DNA from: Streptomyces acidicola
GTDB lineage: Bacteria; Actinomycetota; Actinomycetes; Streptomycetales; Streptomycetaceae
DNA length: 64,000 nt
Direction of reading: 5' to 3'
Assembly (NCBI RefSeq): GCF_009377235.1
Contig: NZ_VMNX01000007.1
Coordinates: 50,096-114,095 of the forward strand
The position numbers and the translations under genes were made by a program. Of the stretch, positions 1 to 10,772 are shown in pieces; positions within the stretch are counted from its first letter, which is position 1; each line of letters opens with the position of its first letter. Below the pieces are notes generated by a model. It was given only the letters and a program-made list of their open reading frames with translations. It ran no database searches and was not told the origin of the DNA.

Positions 1-745
1 TCTTCTGCTTGATCTCGGCGTCCGCCTGACGCCGCTCCAGCTCCAGGATCGTCTCGCGGGCGTCGACGTTCTGCCGGGTGATCTCCATCTCCTCGGTGCG
101 CTGGGCCTCGTTGGTGCGCACGTGCTCCACGGCCGTCAGCTCGGTGATCTTGCGGATGCCCTGGGCGTCCAGCACGTTGGCCGGGTCGAGCTGGGTCAGC
201 GGCGTCTGCTCCAGGTAGTCGATCGCCGCGTCCTCCAGGTGGTAGCCGTTGAGGTCGACACCGATGACCTCGATGATCCGGTACCGCAGCTCCTCGCGCT
301 TGGTGTACAGGTCGGTGAAGTCCAGTTGCTTGCCGACGGTTTTCAGCGCCTCGGAGAACTTCGCGTGGAACAACTCCTGCAGCGTCTTCTGGTCGCTCGC
401 ACGAGCGGTGCCGACGGCCTGAGCGACCTTGATGACGTCCTCGACCGTCTTGTTGACCTTCACGAAGAACGAGATGCGGATGTCTGCGCGGATGTTGTCC
501 CGGCAGATCAGCCCGTCCCGTCCGGCCCGGGTGATCTCGATGGCCTTCACCGAGATGTCCATCACCTCGGCCTTGTGCAGCACCGGCAGCACGACCTGCC
601 CCGTGAAGGTCACGTCGACCTTCCGCAGCTTGGACACGATCAGTGCCTTGCCCTGCTCCACCTTGCGGAACAGCAGCGAGACGACGAGTAGGGCAAGCAG
701 GCAGACGGCGACGAACACGCCGAGGCCCACGGTCATGGCATTCAT
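1..745 (-). CDS. Flotillin-like SPFH-domain membrane protein (3' end outside window)
   Basis: The N-terminal 248 residues of a flotillin/SPFH protein are present; the C-terminus lies beyond base 1. The start ATG at 745 is followed by one hydrophobic N-terminal segment (about residues 4-21, rich in Val/Leu) and then the SPFH core with phrases typical of the family, such as LIVSKLRKVDVTFTG and KAIEITRAGRDGL. The part near the window edge becomes charged and Glu/Arg/Gln-rich, as in the flotillin coiled-coil. Flotillins scaffold membrane microdomains. The upstream gene at 836-1324 encodes a small membrane protein in the same direction, the usual pairing of flotillin with an NfeD/YqiJ-type partner. 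An ATG at 736 is an alternative start. Confidence 0.85.
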   Translation of the reverse strand, partial: MNAMTVGLGVFVAVCLLALLVVSLLFRKVEQGKALIVSKLRKVDVTFTGQVVLPVLHKAEVMDISVKAIEITRAGRDGLICRDNIRADIRISFFVKVNKTVEDVIKVAQAVGTARASDQKTLQELFHAKFSEALKTVGKQLDFTDLYTKREELRYRIIEVIGVDLNGYHLEDAAIDYLEQTPLTQLDPANVLDAQGIRKITELTAVEHVRTNEAQRTEEMEITRQNVDARETILELERRQADAEIKQK

Positions 746-835
746 GGCATACGTCCTTGAGGCGTAAGGGAGTTGGAGCGTGGTGATGGAGGAGCCGGGG
801 GTGGGCTCGGTGGCGGCGCGACTCGGACTGCGTGG

Positions 836-1324
836 CTAGGCGGCGCGGTCGCGCGGCCGGACCGGGTCACTCGATGCGCCCCAGCAGGGGTCGCGGTCGC
901 CGGCATCCGGGATCCCGTTGCCGTCGCCCGTGCGGGCCTCCCTCGGCACGGGCAGCCCGGGTTTGTCCGGGAAGAGGCGGTGCAACGGCCGTACGATCAG
1001 GCAGGTCGTGGCCCAGGCGACGAGCAGCGCTCCCGCGGGCGCGACCAGGCGCAGCAGCCCGTCGGCGGGTCCCGGGGGCACGAACACGGCGATCAGAAGC
1101 GCGGCTCCCACGCTCAGGGACCAGGCGAGCACCGTCAGCAAGGACAGGGCGACCGTCACGGGCACGCCGCTCATCCGCCACGCCCGCAGGTCCACGTCCG
1201 TGTCGAAGCTGTCGACGGCGGCGACACCCAGGGCGGACAGGAGCCAGAAGCAGACGACCACGACGAGGGCAGCGGTCAACAGGATCGTGGGCAGACCGGT
1301 GGCGGCCGTCAGCAATGTCCGCAT
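836..1324 (-). CDS. Small membrane protein, probable flotillin partner (YqiJ/NfeD-like)
   Basis: This 162-residue protein has an N-terminal hydrophobic helix (about residues 8-36), a short polar stretch with VDSFDTDVDL, two more hydrophobic segments (about 53-82 and 90-110) and a polar Pro/Gly/Asp-rich tail. The layout resembles the membrane half of YqiJ, which is co-transcribed with flotillin in enterobacteria. It lies 90 bp upstream of the SPFH gene on the same strand. The ATG at 1324 is preceded by a G-rich ribosome-binding stretch (GGGGACGGGGAG). No catalytic motif is visible. Assignment rests on topology and neighbourhood, not on a clear domain signature. Confidence 0.6.
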   Translation of the reverse strand: MRTLLTAATGLPTILLTAALVVVVCFWLLSALGVAAVDSFDTDVDLRAWRMSGVPVTVALSLLTVLAWSLSVGAALLIAVFVPPGPADGLLRLVAPAGALLVAWATTCLIVRPLHRLFPDKPGLPVPREARTGDGNGIPDAGDRDPCWGASSDPVRPRDRAA

Positions 1325-1380
1325 CTCCCCGTCCCCCCTCCGCTCGCAGCACGCGCCCCTTGTCTGACACGGCCGTTCCG

Positions 1381-1422
1381 GATTCCGGTGCCGGACACCT
1401 GCCGGTGCCCGGCACCGGAATC
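1381..1422. repeat. 14-bp perfect inverted repeat in a divergent intergenic region
   Basis: GATTCCGGTGCCGG at 1381-1394 is the exact reverse complement of CCGGCACCGGAATC at 1409-1422, with a 14-nt spacer. It sits 57 bp upstream of the small membrane gene and about 350 bp upstream of the MFS gene. It could be a regulator site or an RNA hairpin. Nothing else is recognisable in 1325-1767. Confidence 0.6.
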
Positions 1423-1767
1423 ATCCGTTGTGCTCCCCGCGAGCCATGCTGCACGACCGGGCCTCGGCCGCGCATTGCCGGTTCCCGGCAGTGTTCCTTG
1501 GGGTCTGCATGCCGGTGACCGTTAAGGAACCGCCGCCACGGTATCCAGGGCTGCGCGACAGTCCGCCGCAGCCACTACCCGGACGCATCGACGTCTCCTC
1601 ACACCATTGACACTCGCCTGTCCCAACCCGAGACTCATGTCCGCCAGTGAATCGGATTTCACCAGGCGAACAATCCTCACGTTCCAGGGCCCGCTCATCA
1701 CCTTCCCGTCCCCCTCTCTCCCCCACTCATCTCCGATCTCTCCTCCCGCTCATCTCCAAGGACGAAG

Positions 1768-3135
1768 ATGAACCAATCCCCCGCGTCCGCCGCGCTCCGT
1801 CCCCCACACACGTTCCGCACCGTGTTCCCGGTCCTGGCCCTGTGCTGGCTGGCCGTGTTCTTCGACGGCATGGACGTCAACATCTACGGCGCCGTCATGC
1901 CGCACATGCTCGACGACCCAGGGCTCGGCCTGACCCCGGCCATTGCGGGCACGATCGGCAGTTGGACCACGTTCGGCATGCTCATCGGTGCGCTCACGGC
2001 CGGAAACCTCACCGACTGGCTCGGTCGGAGGCTGATGCTGGTGGCCAGCGTGACGTTGTTCTCCGTCGGCTCGGCGATCTGTGCCATGGCCGGCGGCGTC
2101 GGCCTGTTCGGTTTCGGCCGGTTCTTCTCAGGTCTCGGCCTCGGCGGGCTCATGCCGCTGTGCCTGGCCATGGTCATGGAGTTCGCCCCGCCGCGCCGGG
2201 CGGCCCTGACCACCGGCCTGCTCATGACGTCGTACCACTTCGGGGGCATGGCGGCGACCGGGCTCGGTCTGACGCTGGCCCCGGCCGCAGGCTGGCGCTG
2301 GGTGTTCTGGGCGGGTGTGCTGCCGGCTCTGATCGCGGTGCCGCTGCTGCTGGCCCTGCTGCCCGAGTCGCCCGGTGTCCTGCTGGCGCGGGGCGAGCGC
2401 GACAAGGCCGATGCCGTCGCGGACCGCTACGGGCTTCCGCGGCCCACCGCTGTCGCAGCTCCGGCGGCCGGCGCCAAGGGCCGGCTCGCCGCCGTACGGG
2501 CGTTGTTCCGCCCCGAGTCCCGCTGGGCGACTCCGCTGCTGTGGCTGGCCTCGTTCTGCGGTCTGCTGCTGGTGTACGGCGTGAGTACCTGGCTGCCGCA
2601 GATGATGCGCGCCGAGGGTTACGGCCTGAGCTCCTCCGTCAGCTTCCTCATGGTGATCAACGCGGGCGGCATCGTCGGCCTGCTCATCGCGGGCCGCACC
2701 GCCGACAAGTTCGGCGCGGTGCGCGTGTCGGCGATCTGGTTCGTGCTGACCGCCGCCGGGGCCCTGCTGCTCAAGGCCCATCTCCCGCTGGGCGTGACGT
2801 ACGCCGTCGTCGCCGTCACCGGTGTGTGGCTGTTCAGCGCACAGGTCATGGTCTACGCCGCCACCAACTCCGTCTACCGCGACAGCGAGCGCGCAGCCGG
2901 CCTCGGCTGGGTCACCGGAGTCGGCCGCACCGGAGCCGTCGTCGGCCCGTGGCTGATCGGCTCGCTCGCGAGCAACGGCAACCAGAGCTGGGGCTTCACC
3001 ACCTTCGCCCTGGCCGGGCTCGTGGGCGCGGTCGCGATCGCCCTAGTGCCACTCGCCCGGCGGATCGGCCGGAGCGACACCCAGTCTCCGGCGCCCGTCG
3101 CGGCCACGACGGGCGCGAGCACCTCGGGCGCCTGA
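1768..3135 (+). CDS. MFS transporter, aromatic acid:H+ symporter (AAHS) type
   Basis: This 455-residue polytopic protein has 12 predicted helices. Family motifs are visible: FFDGMDVNIYGAVMPHM in TM1 (the D-G-x-D region of AAHS/PcaK/BenK transporters), GNLTDWLGRRLML in the loop 2-3 (MFS signature) and GRTADKFGAVRV in the matching second-half loop. LLPESPG after TM6 is also typical. AAHS carriers import benzoate, 4-hydroxybenzoate, protocatechuate or related acids with protons. The next genes encode arabinoxylan-debranching enzymes, so a plant-derived hydroxycinnamate or benzoate is a reasonable but unproven substrate. It has its own upstream region and no co-transcribed neighbour. Confidence 0.85.
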   Translation: MNQSPASAALRPPHTFRTVFPVLALCWLAVFFDGMDVNIYGAVMPHMLDDPGLGLTPAIAGTIGSWTTFGMLIGALTAGNLTDWLGRRLMLVASVTLFSVGSAICAMAGGVGLFGFGRFFSGLGLGGLMPLCLAMVMEFAPPRRAALTTGLLMTSYHFGGMAATGLGLTLAPAAGWRWVFWAGVLPALIAVPLLLALLPESPGVLLARGERDKADAVADRYGLPRPTAVAAPAAGAKGRLAAVRALFRPESRWATPLLWLASFCGLLLVYGVSTWLPQMMRAEGYGLSSSVSFLMVINAGGIVGLLIAGRTADKFGAVRVSAIWFVLTAAGALLLKAHLPLGVTYAVVAVTGVWLFSAQVMVYAATNSVYRDSERAAGLGWVTGVGRTGAVVGPWLIGSLASNGNQSWGFTTFALAGLVGAVAIALVPLARRIGRSDTQSPAPVAATTGASTSGA

Positions 3136-3342
3136 CGCTCCGCCCCTCGCTGCGTTCACGGTTACCCGTACGACGACTGCGCTCGGAGCGCGTTCCGCGC
3201 ACACTGGCGGCGGCCGCCGCAGCGGTGGCTCTCATCACTGCTGCGGGGGCCGCCGCCGCCCTTCCCCGCACGCCGAGGGCCACGGGCCCGAAGGGCCTCG
3301 TGCGCTTGACGCGGCGCCGAAAACCGAATGATGCAAGGGGTA

Positions 3343-3370
3343 TTGACGCTTGCACTCAGGCTCGTATTCT
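3343..3370 (+). promoter_or_regulatory. Candidate vegetative promoter for the GH62 gene
   Basis: TTGACG (3343-3348) and TATTCT (3365-3370) are separated by 16 bp, close to the HrdB/sigma-70 consensus. Transcription would begin near 3377, giving a roughly 200-nt leader before the GH62 start at 3577. Confidence 0.55.
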
Positions 3371-3396
3371 CCATCACGCCCGAAGTGTCGGCCGAC

Positions 3397-3412
3397 GTTC
3401 GAGACTTCGAAC
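3397..3412. promoter_or_regulatory. Palindrome downstream of the GH62 promoter, candidate repressor operator
   Basis: The arms GTTCGA (3397-3402) and TCGAAC (3407-3412) are exact reverse complements around a GACT spacer. The site lies about 20 to 35 bp downstream of the predicted start point, a typical road-block position for a repressor. TCGAA-type palindromes occur at actinomycete sugar-utilisation genes, so a xylan- or arabinose-responsive repressor is a fair guess. No regulator gene is adjacent. Confidence 0.45.
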
Positions 3413-3576
3413 CCCGGCTTGGTTGAAGCGGCTCGTGCTCTCTGCGCGGGTCGGGCACGACAGCACCCGCATCATCCGTACCGGTAAGGCTCTCCCCCAC
3501 GCGCCACCGTGCCGGAACTCCAAGGGCGCACAGGTGTGTCCGTGCGGCGGGCCCCGACCGCTTCCTGGAGCCTTGT

Positions 3577-4659
3577 ATGCCCGCATCCGTACGACGACGG
3601 CCTCACCCGCGCCTCCGCCGGACGGCGGCGGCCTTCGTGTCAGGCCTGGCGCTGGCGCTCGCCCTCCCCGCGCAGGCCTCCTCCGCTCCGCCCGGGCCGG
3701 AGCGGGCAGCCGCCACCGCAGCGGCAGAGCTGCCGAGCAGTTTCCGGTGGTCGTCCAGTGGCCCGCTGATCGCCCCCAAGCCCGACGCGAGTCACCCGGT
3801 GGTCTCGGTCAAGGACCCGACGGTGGTCCAGGCGAACGGGAAGTGGCACGTCTTCATGACGACCGCGAACACCTCCGGCACCTGGAGCCTGGCCCAAACG
3901 AGTTTCACCGACTGGTCGCAGGCCGCCTCGGCCCCGCTGACCTACCTGGACACGAACCCCAACATCGGCACCCGGTATGCCGCGGCTCCCCAGGTGTTCT
4001 ACTTCGCGCCGAAGGGCGTGTGGTACCTCGTGTACCAGACCGGGCCGCCCTCGTACTCCACCAGCACGGACCCCGGCAACCCGCAGAGCTGGTCCGCCCC
4101 TCGGACCTTCCAGAACGCCGCTCCGTCGGGGACGCTCGACTACTGGGTGATCTGCGACAGCACCAAGTGCTATCTGTTCTCCGCGGACGACAACGGCCAC
4201 GTCTACCGGTCGGAGACCACCGTCGGCGAGTTCCCGGGCGGCTTCCGCAACACGCAACTCGTGCTCCAGGACGCCGCATTCGCCCTGTTCGAGGGCGGAG
4301 CCGTCTACCGCGTCCAGGGCACCGACACCTATCTGCTGCTGTGGGAGGCCATCGGCGGCGACGGGAGGCGGCACTACCGCTCCTTCACCGCCCAGGGGCT
4401 CACCGGCCAGTGGCAGCCGCTGGCCGCGACCGAGGCCAACCCGTTCGCCCGCAGCAACAACGTCACCTTCCCCTCCGGCGCCTGGACAGCGGACATCAGC
4501 CACGGCGAACTCATCCGCAGCGGCAACGACCAGACCATGACCATCGACCCGTGCCGCCTGCGGTTCCTCTACCAGGGCATGAACCCGTCGGCCGGCGGGG
4601 ACTACTCCCAGCTCCCCTGGCGCCTGGGGCTGCTCACCCAGACGAACAGTTCCTGCTGA
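3577..4659 (+). CDS. Secreted GH62 alpha-L-arabinofuranosidase
   Basis: The 360-residue protein begins with a signal peptide (Arg-rich n-region, hydrophobic core to about residue 31, then PAQASSA). The rest is one GH62 domain with family hallmarks: KDPTVVQANGKWHVF near the start of the five-bladed propeller (catalytic Asp region), APQVFYFAPKGVWYLVYQT, DYWVICDSTKCYLFSADDNGH and HGELIRSGNDQTM (Glu region). GH62 enzymes remove arabinofuranosyl side chains from arabinoxylan. The start ATG follows a GGAG at 3566-3569. There is no carbohydrate-binding module. The domain is closely similar to the second half of the protein at 4855-6918, so the two probably arose by duplication. Confidence 0.93.
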   Translation: MPASVRRRPHPRLRRTAAAFVSGLALALALPAQASSAPPGPERAAATAAAELPSSFRWSSSGPLIAPKPDASHPVVSVKDPTVVQANGKWHVFMTTANTSGTWSLAQTSFTDWSQAASAPLTYLDTNPNIGTRYAAAPQVFYFAPKGVWYLVYQTGPPSYSTSTDPGNPQSWSAPRTFQNAAPSGTLDYWVICDSTKCYLFSADDNGHVYRSETTVGEFPGGFRNTQLVLQDAAFALFEGGAVYRVQGTDTYLLLWEAIGGDGRRHYRSFTAQGLTGQWQPLAATEANPFARSNNVTFPSGAWTADISHGELIRSGNDQTMTIDPCRLRFLYQGMNPSAGGDYSQLPWRLGLLTQTNSSC

Positions 4660-4737
4660 TCCCTCATCCGCCCGCATCTGTTCGGTCCATCACACCAGGA
4701 GGCCGCCACGTTGTCATGACTCGAACAACCGCGCTGA

Positions 4738-6918
<2,181 letters not shown>

Positions 6919-7042
6919 CGAGCCGCGGGCAGCATCATCCACCGCTCCTCCAGGACCGCGAGGCGGCGTGGTGTCTTACGGAGGTGTGACGTGGTGGGCG
7001 TGGCCCCACGGTGGGACGGGTGCGCCGCCCTACCGTGGGCCC

Positions 7043-8044
7043 ATGCGTGTACTGGTCACCGGCGGTGCCGGGTTCATCGGTTCCCATGTGGTCGAGGCGC
7101 TGGCGGCGCGCGGGCACGAACCCGTCGTGTTCGACGTGCGCGAGGACGCGGAATCGGACGTACGGGACCCGGAGGCGGTCGCCCGTGCCCTGTCCGGGAT
7201 GGACGCCGTGTGCCATCAGGCGGCGATGGTCGGCCTCGGCAGCGGATTCACCGACGCGGCGGAGTACGTCTCCCGCAACGACCTCGGCACCGCCGTGCTG
7301 CTCACCGCCATGGCGGACGCGGGGGTGCGGCACCTCGTGCTGGCCGGGTCGATGGTGGTGTACGGGGAGGGGCGGTACCTCTGTGCGCGGCACGGGGTGG
7401 TGCGGCCGGGACCGCGGGCCGTCACCGACCTGGCGGCCGGCCGCTTCGAGCCGCGGTGTCCGGTCTGCGCGGAGGAGTTGTCGCCGGGACTGGTCGGGGA
7501 GGACGCCCCGGCCGATCCGCGCAACGTGTACGCCACCACCAAGCTCGCCCAGGAGCATCTGGCCGCCGCATGGGCGCGGGCGACGGGCGGATCGGCGGTG
7601 TCGTTGCGCTACCACAACGTGTACGGGCCCCGGATGCCGCGCGACACCCCGTACGCCGGGGTCGCGTCCTTCTTCCGGTCGGCGCTCGCCCGCGGTGAGG
7701 CACCGCGCGTGTACGAGGACGGCCGCCAGCGGCGGGACTTCGTGCACGTACGCGATGTGGCGGCGGCCAACGCTGCGGCGCTGGAGGCGGATTCGGCCCC
7801 CGGTGCGCTGACCGCGTACAACACCGGCAGCGGCGAACCGCACACCGTCGGGGAGATGGCACGGGCGCTGGCGGCCGCGTACGGCGGTCCCGAGCCCGTC
7901 GTCACCGGGGAGTACCGCCTCGGGGACGTACGGCACATCACGGCGGACTCGTCGCGGCTGCGGACCGGGCTGGGCTGGAAGCCGGAGGTCGGATTCGCCG
8001 AGGGGATGCGGGAGTTCGCGCGGGCCCGGCTGCGGGGTGAGTGA
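7043..8044 (+). CDS. NAD-dependent sugar epimerase/dehydratase (extended SDR)
   Basis: The 333-residue protein starts MRVLVTGGAGFIGSHV, the Rossmann TGxxGxxG motif of nucleotide-sugar epimerases. The catalytic YxxxK is seen in NVYATTKLAQEHL, and YHNVYGPRMPRDTPYAGV plus RRDFVHVRDVAAAN are classical UDP-glucose 4-epimerase-like segments. An insertion around residues 112-152 (CARHGVVRP to CPVCAEELSP) contains Cys residues and is seen in a subset of actinomycete homologues. It probably modifies a nucleotide sugar for the glycosyltransferase genes at 10050-11386. The ATG at 7043 is chosen because the Rossmann motif begins there; a longer in-frame extension exists upstream but lacks domain support. 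Confidence 0.85.
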   Translation: MRVLVTGGAGFIGSHVVEALAARGHEPVVFDVREDAESDVRDPEAVARALSGMDAVCHQAAMVGLGSGFTDAAEYVSRNDLGTAVLLTAMADAGVRHLVLAGSMVVYGEGRYLCARHGVVRPGPRAVTDLAAGRFEPRCPVCAEELSPGLVGEDAPADPRNVYATTKLAQEHLAAAWARATGGSAVSLRYHNVYGPRMPRDTPYAGVASFFRSALARGEAPRVYEDGRQRRDFVHVRDVAAANAAALEADSAPGALTAYNTGSGEPHTVGEMARALAAAYGGPEPVVTGEYRLGDVRHITADSSRLRTGLGWKPEVGFAEGMREFARARLRGE

Positions 8045-8049
8045 AGCGG

Positions 8050-9168
8050 TCAGTGTTCGGCTGCCGGGAGGGTCACCTCGAAGCGGCAGCCGCCGGGAAT
8101 GTTGCGTACGGCCGCGCGGCCCTGGTGGGCCTCCACGATCCCGCGGACGATGGCGAGCCCCAGTCCCGCACCGGCCGGAGGGGTCCGTGCGTGCGTACCG
8201 CGCCAGCCGGTGTCGAACACGCGCGGCAGATCCTCCTCGGGGATGCCGCCGCAGCCGTCCGTCACCGACAGCACGACGCCCTCGGCGGAGCGTTCGGCGG
8301 CGACCGCGACCGTCCCGTCCTCGGGTGTCCGGCGGATCGCGTTGACGAGGAGGTTGCCCAGCACCCGGTTCATCTCCTTGCTGTCCACCTCGACGGGTAC
8401 CTCCTCGATGCGGTCGCCCACCAGTTTCACGCCGTGTTCCCGGGCGAGCGGGTCGGCTCCGGAGAGGGCGTCGCCCACCAGGTCGTACAGCGAGATCCGG
8501 GACGGGGTGAGGGCGAGGGTGCCGGCGTGGATACGGGACAGCTCGAAGAGGTCGCCGACCATGTCGTTGAGGCGTTCGACCTCGGTGCGTATCTGCCGCA
8601 GATAGCGGTCGGGGTCGGCGGCGACACCGTCCTCCAGCGCCTCGGACATGGCGCGCAGTCCGGCGAGCGGGGTGCGCAGGTCGTGCGAGATCCAGGCGAC
8701 GAGTTCCCGCCGGGAGGACTCCAGCATGCGTTCCCGCTCCCGGGACTCCGCGAGCCTCGCGCTGGTGGCCGCCAACTCCCGGCTCAGCGCGGCGAGTTCG
8801 GCGGTCGCGGGCCGGGCCGGGGCCGCGAAGTCGCCGCCCTCGCCGAAGGAGCGGGCGGCGAGCTGGAGTTCCCGGCTGCGGGCCACCACCCAGCGGCCCA
8901 GCAGCAGCGCGGTGGCCAGGGAGACCACGGCCGCCATCGCGACCACCGTCGTGACGACGGTCAGGTCGTGCGCGGACAGGAACATCGCCTGCGCCACGGC
9001 CAGTGTGCCCGCGAACATCGCGGCCACGGCCACCGCGGCGACCACCGCCAGCGAGGCGGTCAGCGAACGGCGGCGCAACTGCCACAGCGCCGCGGCACCC
9101 AGTAGCCCGGCCGCACCGGCGCCGAGGAAGGCGAACAGGGCGATGAGGAGGGTGTCTTTCATGATCAC
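8050..9168 (-). CDS. Sensor histidine kinase of a two-component system
   Basis: The 372-residue protein has two or three N-terminal hydrophobic segments (about residues 4-27, 38-60 and 68-95), a HAMP-like linker, the HisKA H-box WISHDLRTPLAGLRAM, and an HATPase domain with NLLVNAIRRTPEDGTV (N box), DGCGGIPEEDLPRVF (G1) and GAGLGLAIVRGIVEAHQG (G2). The start overlaps the response regulator stop by four bases (GTGA at 9168-9165); ATG at 9162 is the alternative. Co-translation with the regulator is therefore expected. The signal is not predictable; the position suggests control of the adjacent glycosyltransferase and membrane genes. Confidence 0.9.
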   Translation of the reverse strand: MIMKDTLLIALFAFLGAGAAGLLGAAALWQLRRRSLTASLAVVAAVAVAAMFAGTLAVAQAMFLSAHDLTVVTTVVAMAAVVSLATALLLGRWVVARSRELQLAARSFGEGGDFAAPARPATAELAALSRELAATSARLAESRERERMLESSRRELVAWISHDLRTPLAGLRAMSEALEDGVAADPDRYLRQIRTEVERLNDMVGDLFELSRIHAGTLALTPSRISLYDLVGDALSGADPLAREHGVKLVGDRIEEVPVEVDSKEMNRVLGNLLVNAIRRTPEDGTVAVAAERSAEGVVLSVTDGCGGIPEEDLPRVFDTGWRGTHARTPPAGAGLGLAIVRGIVEAHQGRAAVRNIPGGCRFEVTLPAAEH

Positions 9169-9923
9169 TCCTCGTCGGAGGCCGTGGGGGCGGGATCGAA
9201 GCGGTAGCCCACACCCCAGACCGTACGGATCAGGCGGGGCCGGCCGGGATCGTCCTCGACCTTGCCCCGCAGTCGCCGGACGTGGACGGTGACGGTCGAC
9301 AGGTCACCGAAGTCCCAGCCCCACACCTCGCGCATCAGATCCTCGCGGCTGTACGCCCGGCCCGGATGGCGCAGGAGGAACGCGAGCAGGTCGAACTCGC
9401 GGAGGGTGAGGGCGAGGTCCGCGCCGTTCCTGGTGGCGCGGCGGGCGGCCGGGTCGACGGTGAGTCCGGCCGCGCTCAGCGGGCGCGTCGCCGCGGGAGG
9501 CCGGGTCCGGCGCAGCACCGACTCCACGCGCAGCACCAGCTCCCGGGGGCTGAACGGCTTGGTGACGTAGTCGTCGGCGCCGACCTCCAGGCCCAGGATC
9601 CGGTCGTCCTCGTCACCGCGGGCGGTGAGCATGATGACCGGGACGGGGGCGCGTCCACGCATCCGGCGGCACACCTCCAGTCCGTCCATCCCGGGCAGCA
9701 TCAGGTCCAGGACCACCAGGTCCGGCCAGTGCGCGGCGGCCCGGTCGAGTGCCGCCGGACCGTCTCCGGCCCGGTCCACCACGTATCCGGCACGGTCCAG
9801 ATAACCCGAGACGACCTCGGCGACCGTGGGGTCGTCGTCGACGACGAGGACGCGGGCGCCCCCGGCCCCGCGGCCGGCGGTCCCGCCCGCCGTCGGATCG
9901 TAAGACTGCTGCTCCTTGGCCAT
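9165..9923 (-). CDS. OmpR/PhoB-family response regulator
   Basis: The 252-residue protein has a receiver domain (about residues 24-137) with the acidic pair in VLVVDDDPTVAE, the phospho-acceptor Asp in LVVLDLMLPGMDGLEV, the conserved Thr/Ala in VIMLTARGDEDD and Lys in DDYVTKPFSPREL. A C-terminal winged helix (about 155-252) has the family signature LTLREFDLLAFLLRHPGRAYSREDL and VTVHVRRLRGKVEDDP. It is the partner of the kinase at 8050-9168. The start ATG at 9923 was preferred because longer reading frames upstream have no similarity to the family. It is divergent from the glycosyltransferase gene at 10050, which it may control through the shared 126-bp region. Confidence 0.92.
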   Translation of the reverse strand: MAKEQQSYDPTAGGTAGRGAGGARVLVVDDDPTVAEVVSGYLDRAGYVVDRAGDGPAALDRAAAHWPDLVVLDLMLPGMDGLEVCRRMRGRAPVPVIMLTARGDEDDRILGLEVGADDYVTKPFSPRELVLRVESVLRRTRPPAATRPLSAAGLTVDPAARRATRNGADLALTLREFDLLAFLLRHPGRAYSREDLMREVWGWDFGDLSTVTVHVRRLRGKVEDDPGRPRLIRTVWGVGYRFDPAPTASDEE

Positions 9924-10049
9924 GGGGCCAGCCTCGCACCGCCTGTCCTTGCCCGTCCCCCTCCGAGCCGCCCAGAGCCCCGACGTCCGTGTTTCGTAAG
10001 GAGCGGCAGTCCGATATGCGCCATTCGCATTCGTAAGGTGAGACCCGTG

Positions 10050-10772
10050 ATGACCTCTTCCACGCCTGAGGACGTCGATGTCGTCCTCCCCTGCCTGAAC
10101 GAGGCCGGCGCCCTGCCCTGGGTTCTTGCCCGGATCCCTCCTGGCTGGCGCGCCCTCGTGGTGGACAACGGCTCCACCGACGGCTCGGCGGACCTCGCCC
10201 GGGCACTTGGCGCGACCGTCGTCCGGGAACCGCGCCGTGGCTTCGGCGCGGCCTGCCACGCGGGGCTGACCGCCGCGACGGCCGAGATCGTGTGCTTCTG
10301 CGACTGCGACGCCTCACTGAACCCGGCCCTGCTCGTGCCCTTCGTGCATGAAGTGCGGGACGGCCAGGCGGACCTGGTGCTCGGGCGGCGCCGGCCGCGG
10401 GGCCGGGGCGCCTGGCCCGCGCACGCCCGGGCCGGCAATCTCGCGCTGGCCCTGATGCTGCGCCGCCGCACCGGACTGCGCCTGCACGACCTCGGCCCGC
10501 TGCGCGCCGCCCGCCGCGAGGCGCTGCTCGCCCTGGACCTGACCGACCGCCGCAGCGGCTATCCGCTGCAGATGGTCGTGCGCGCCGCCGACGCGGGCTG
10601 GCGTGTCACCGAGCACGACGTCCCGTACCGGCCGCGCACCGGCGCCTCGAAGGTGACCGGGACCTGGCGCGGCACCTGGCAGGCGGTACGGGACATGAGC
10701 CGCGTCCTGGCCGAGGAGCCCGCCACACCGCCGGCTGCCGCTCCCCAGGCGCAAGGAGGGCCCTGCCCTTGA
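10050..10772 (+). CDS. Glycosyltransferase family 2
   Basis: The 240-residue protein has the GT2 (GT-A) start VDVVLPCLNEAGALPWVL, NGSTDGSADLARALGATVV and the DxD-like CDCDASLNPALL. The remainder LVLGRRRPRGRG and GYPLQMVVRAADAGWRVTEHDVPYRPRTGASKVTGT fits polyprenyl-phosphate-mannose/glucose-type synthases of actinobacteria; no C-terminal membrane segment is evident. It probably transfers sugar from a nucleotide donor to a lipid or small acceptor. GTG at 10047 directly before the ATG is an equally possible start. The gene overlaps the DUF2064 gene by four bases (TTGA), so the two are translationally coupled. Confidence 0.87.
   Translation: MTSSTPEDVDVVLPCLNEAGALPWVLARIPPGWRALVVDNGSTDGSADLARALGATVVREPRRGFGAACHAGLTAATAEIVCFCDCDASLNPALLVPFVHEVRDGQADLVLGRRRPRGRGAWPAHARAGNLALALMLRRRTGLRLHDLGPLRAARREALLALDLTDRRSGYPLQMVVRAADAGWRVTEHDVPYRPRTGASKVTGTWRGTWQAVRDMSRVLAEEPATPPAAAPQAQGGPCP

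Noticed and set aside
9993..10038. Direct repeat TTCGTAAGG (9993-10001 and 10030-10038) as response-regulator boxes.
   Set aside because: The 37-bp spacing is not near a whole number of helical turns for typical OmpR-type tandem sites, and two short copies can arise by chance.
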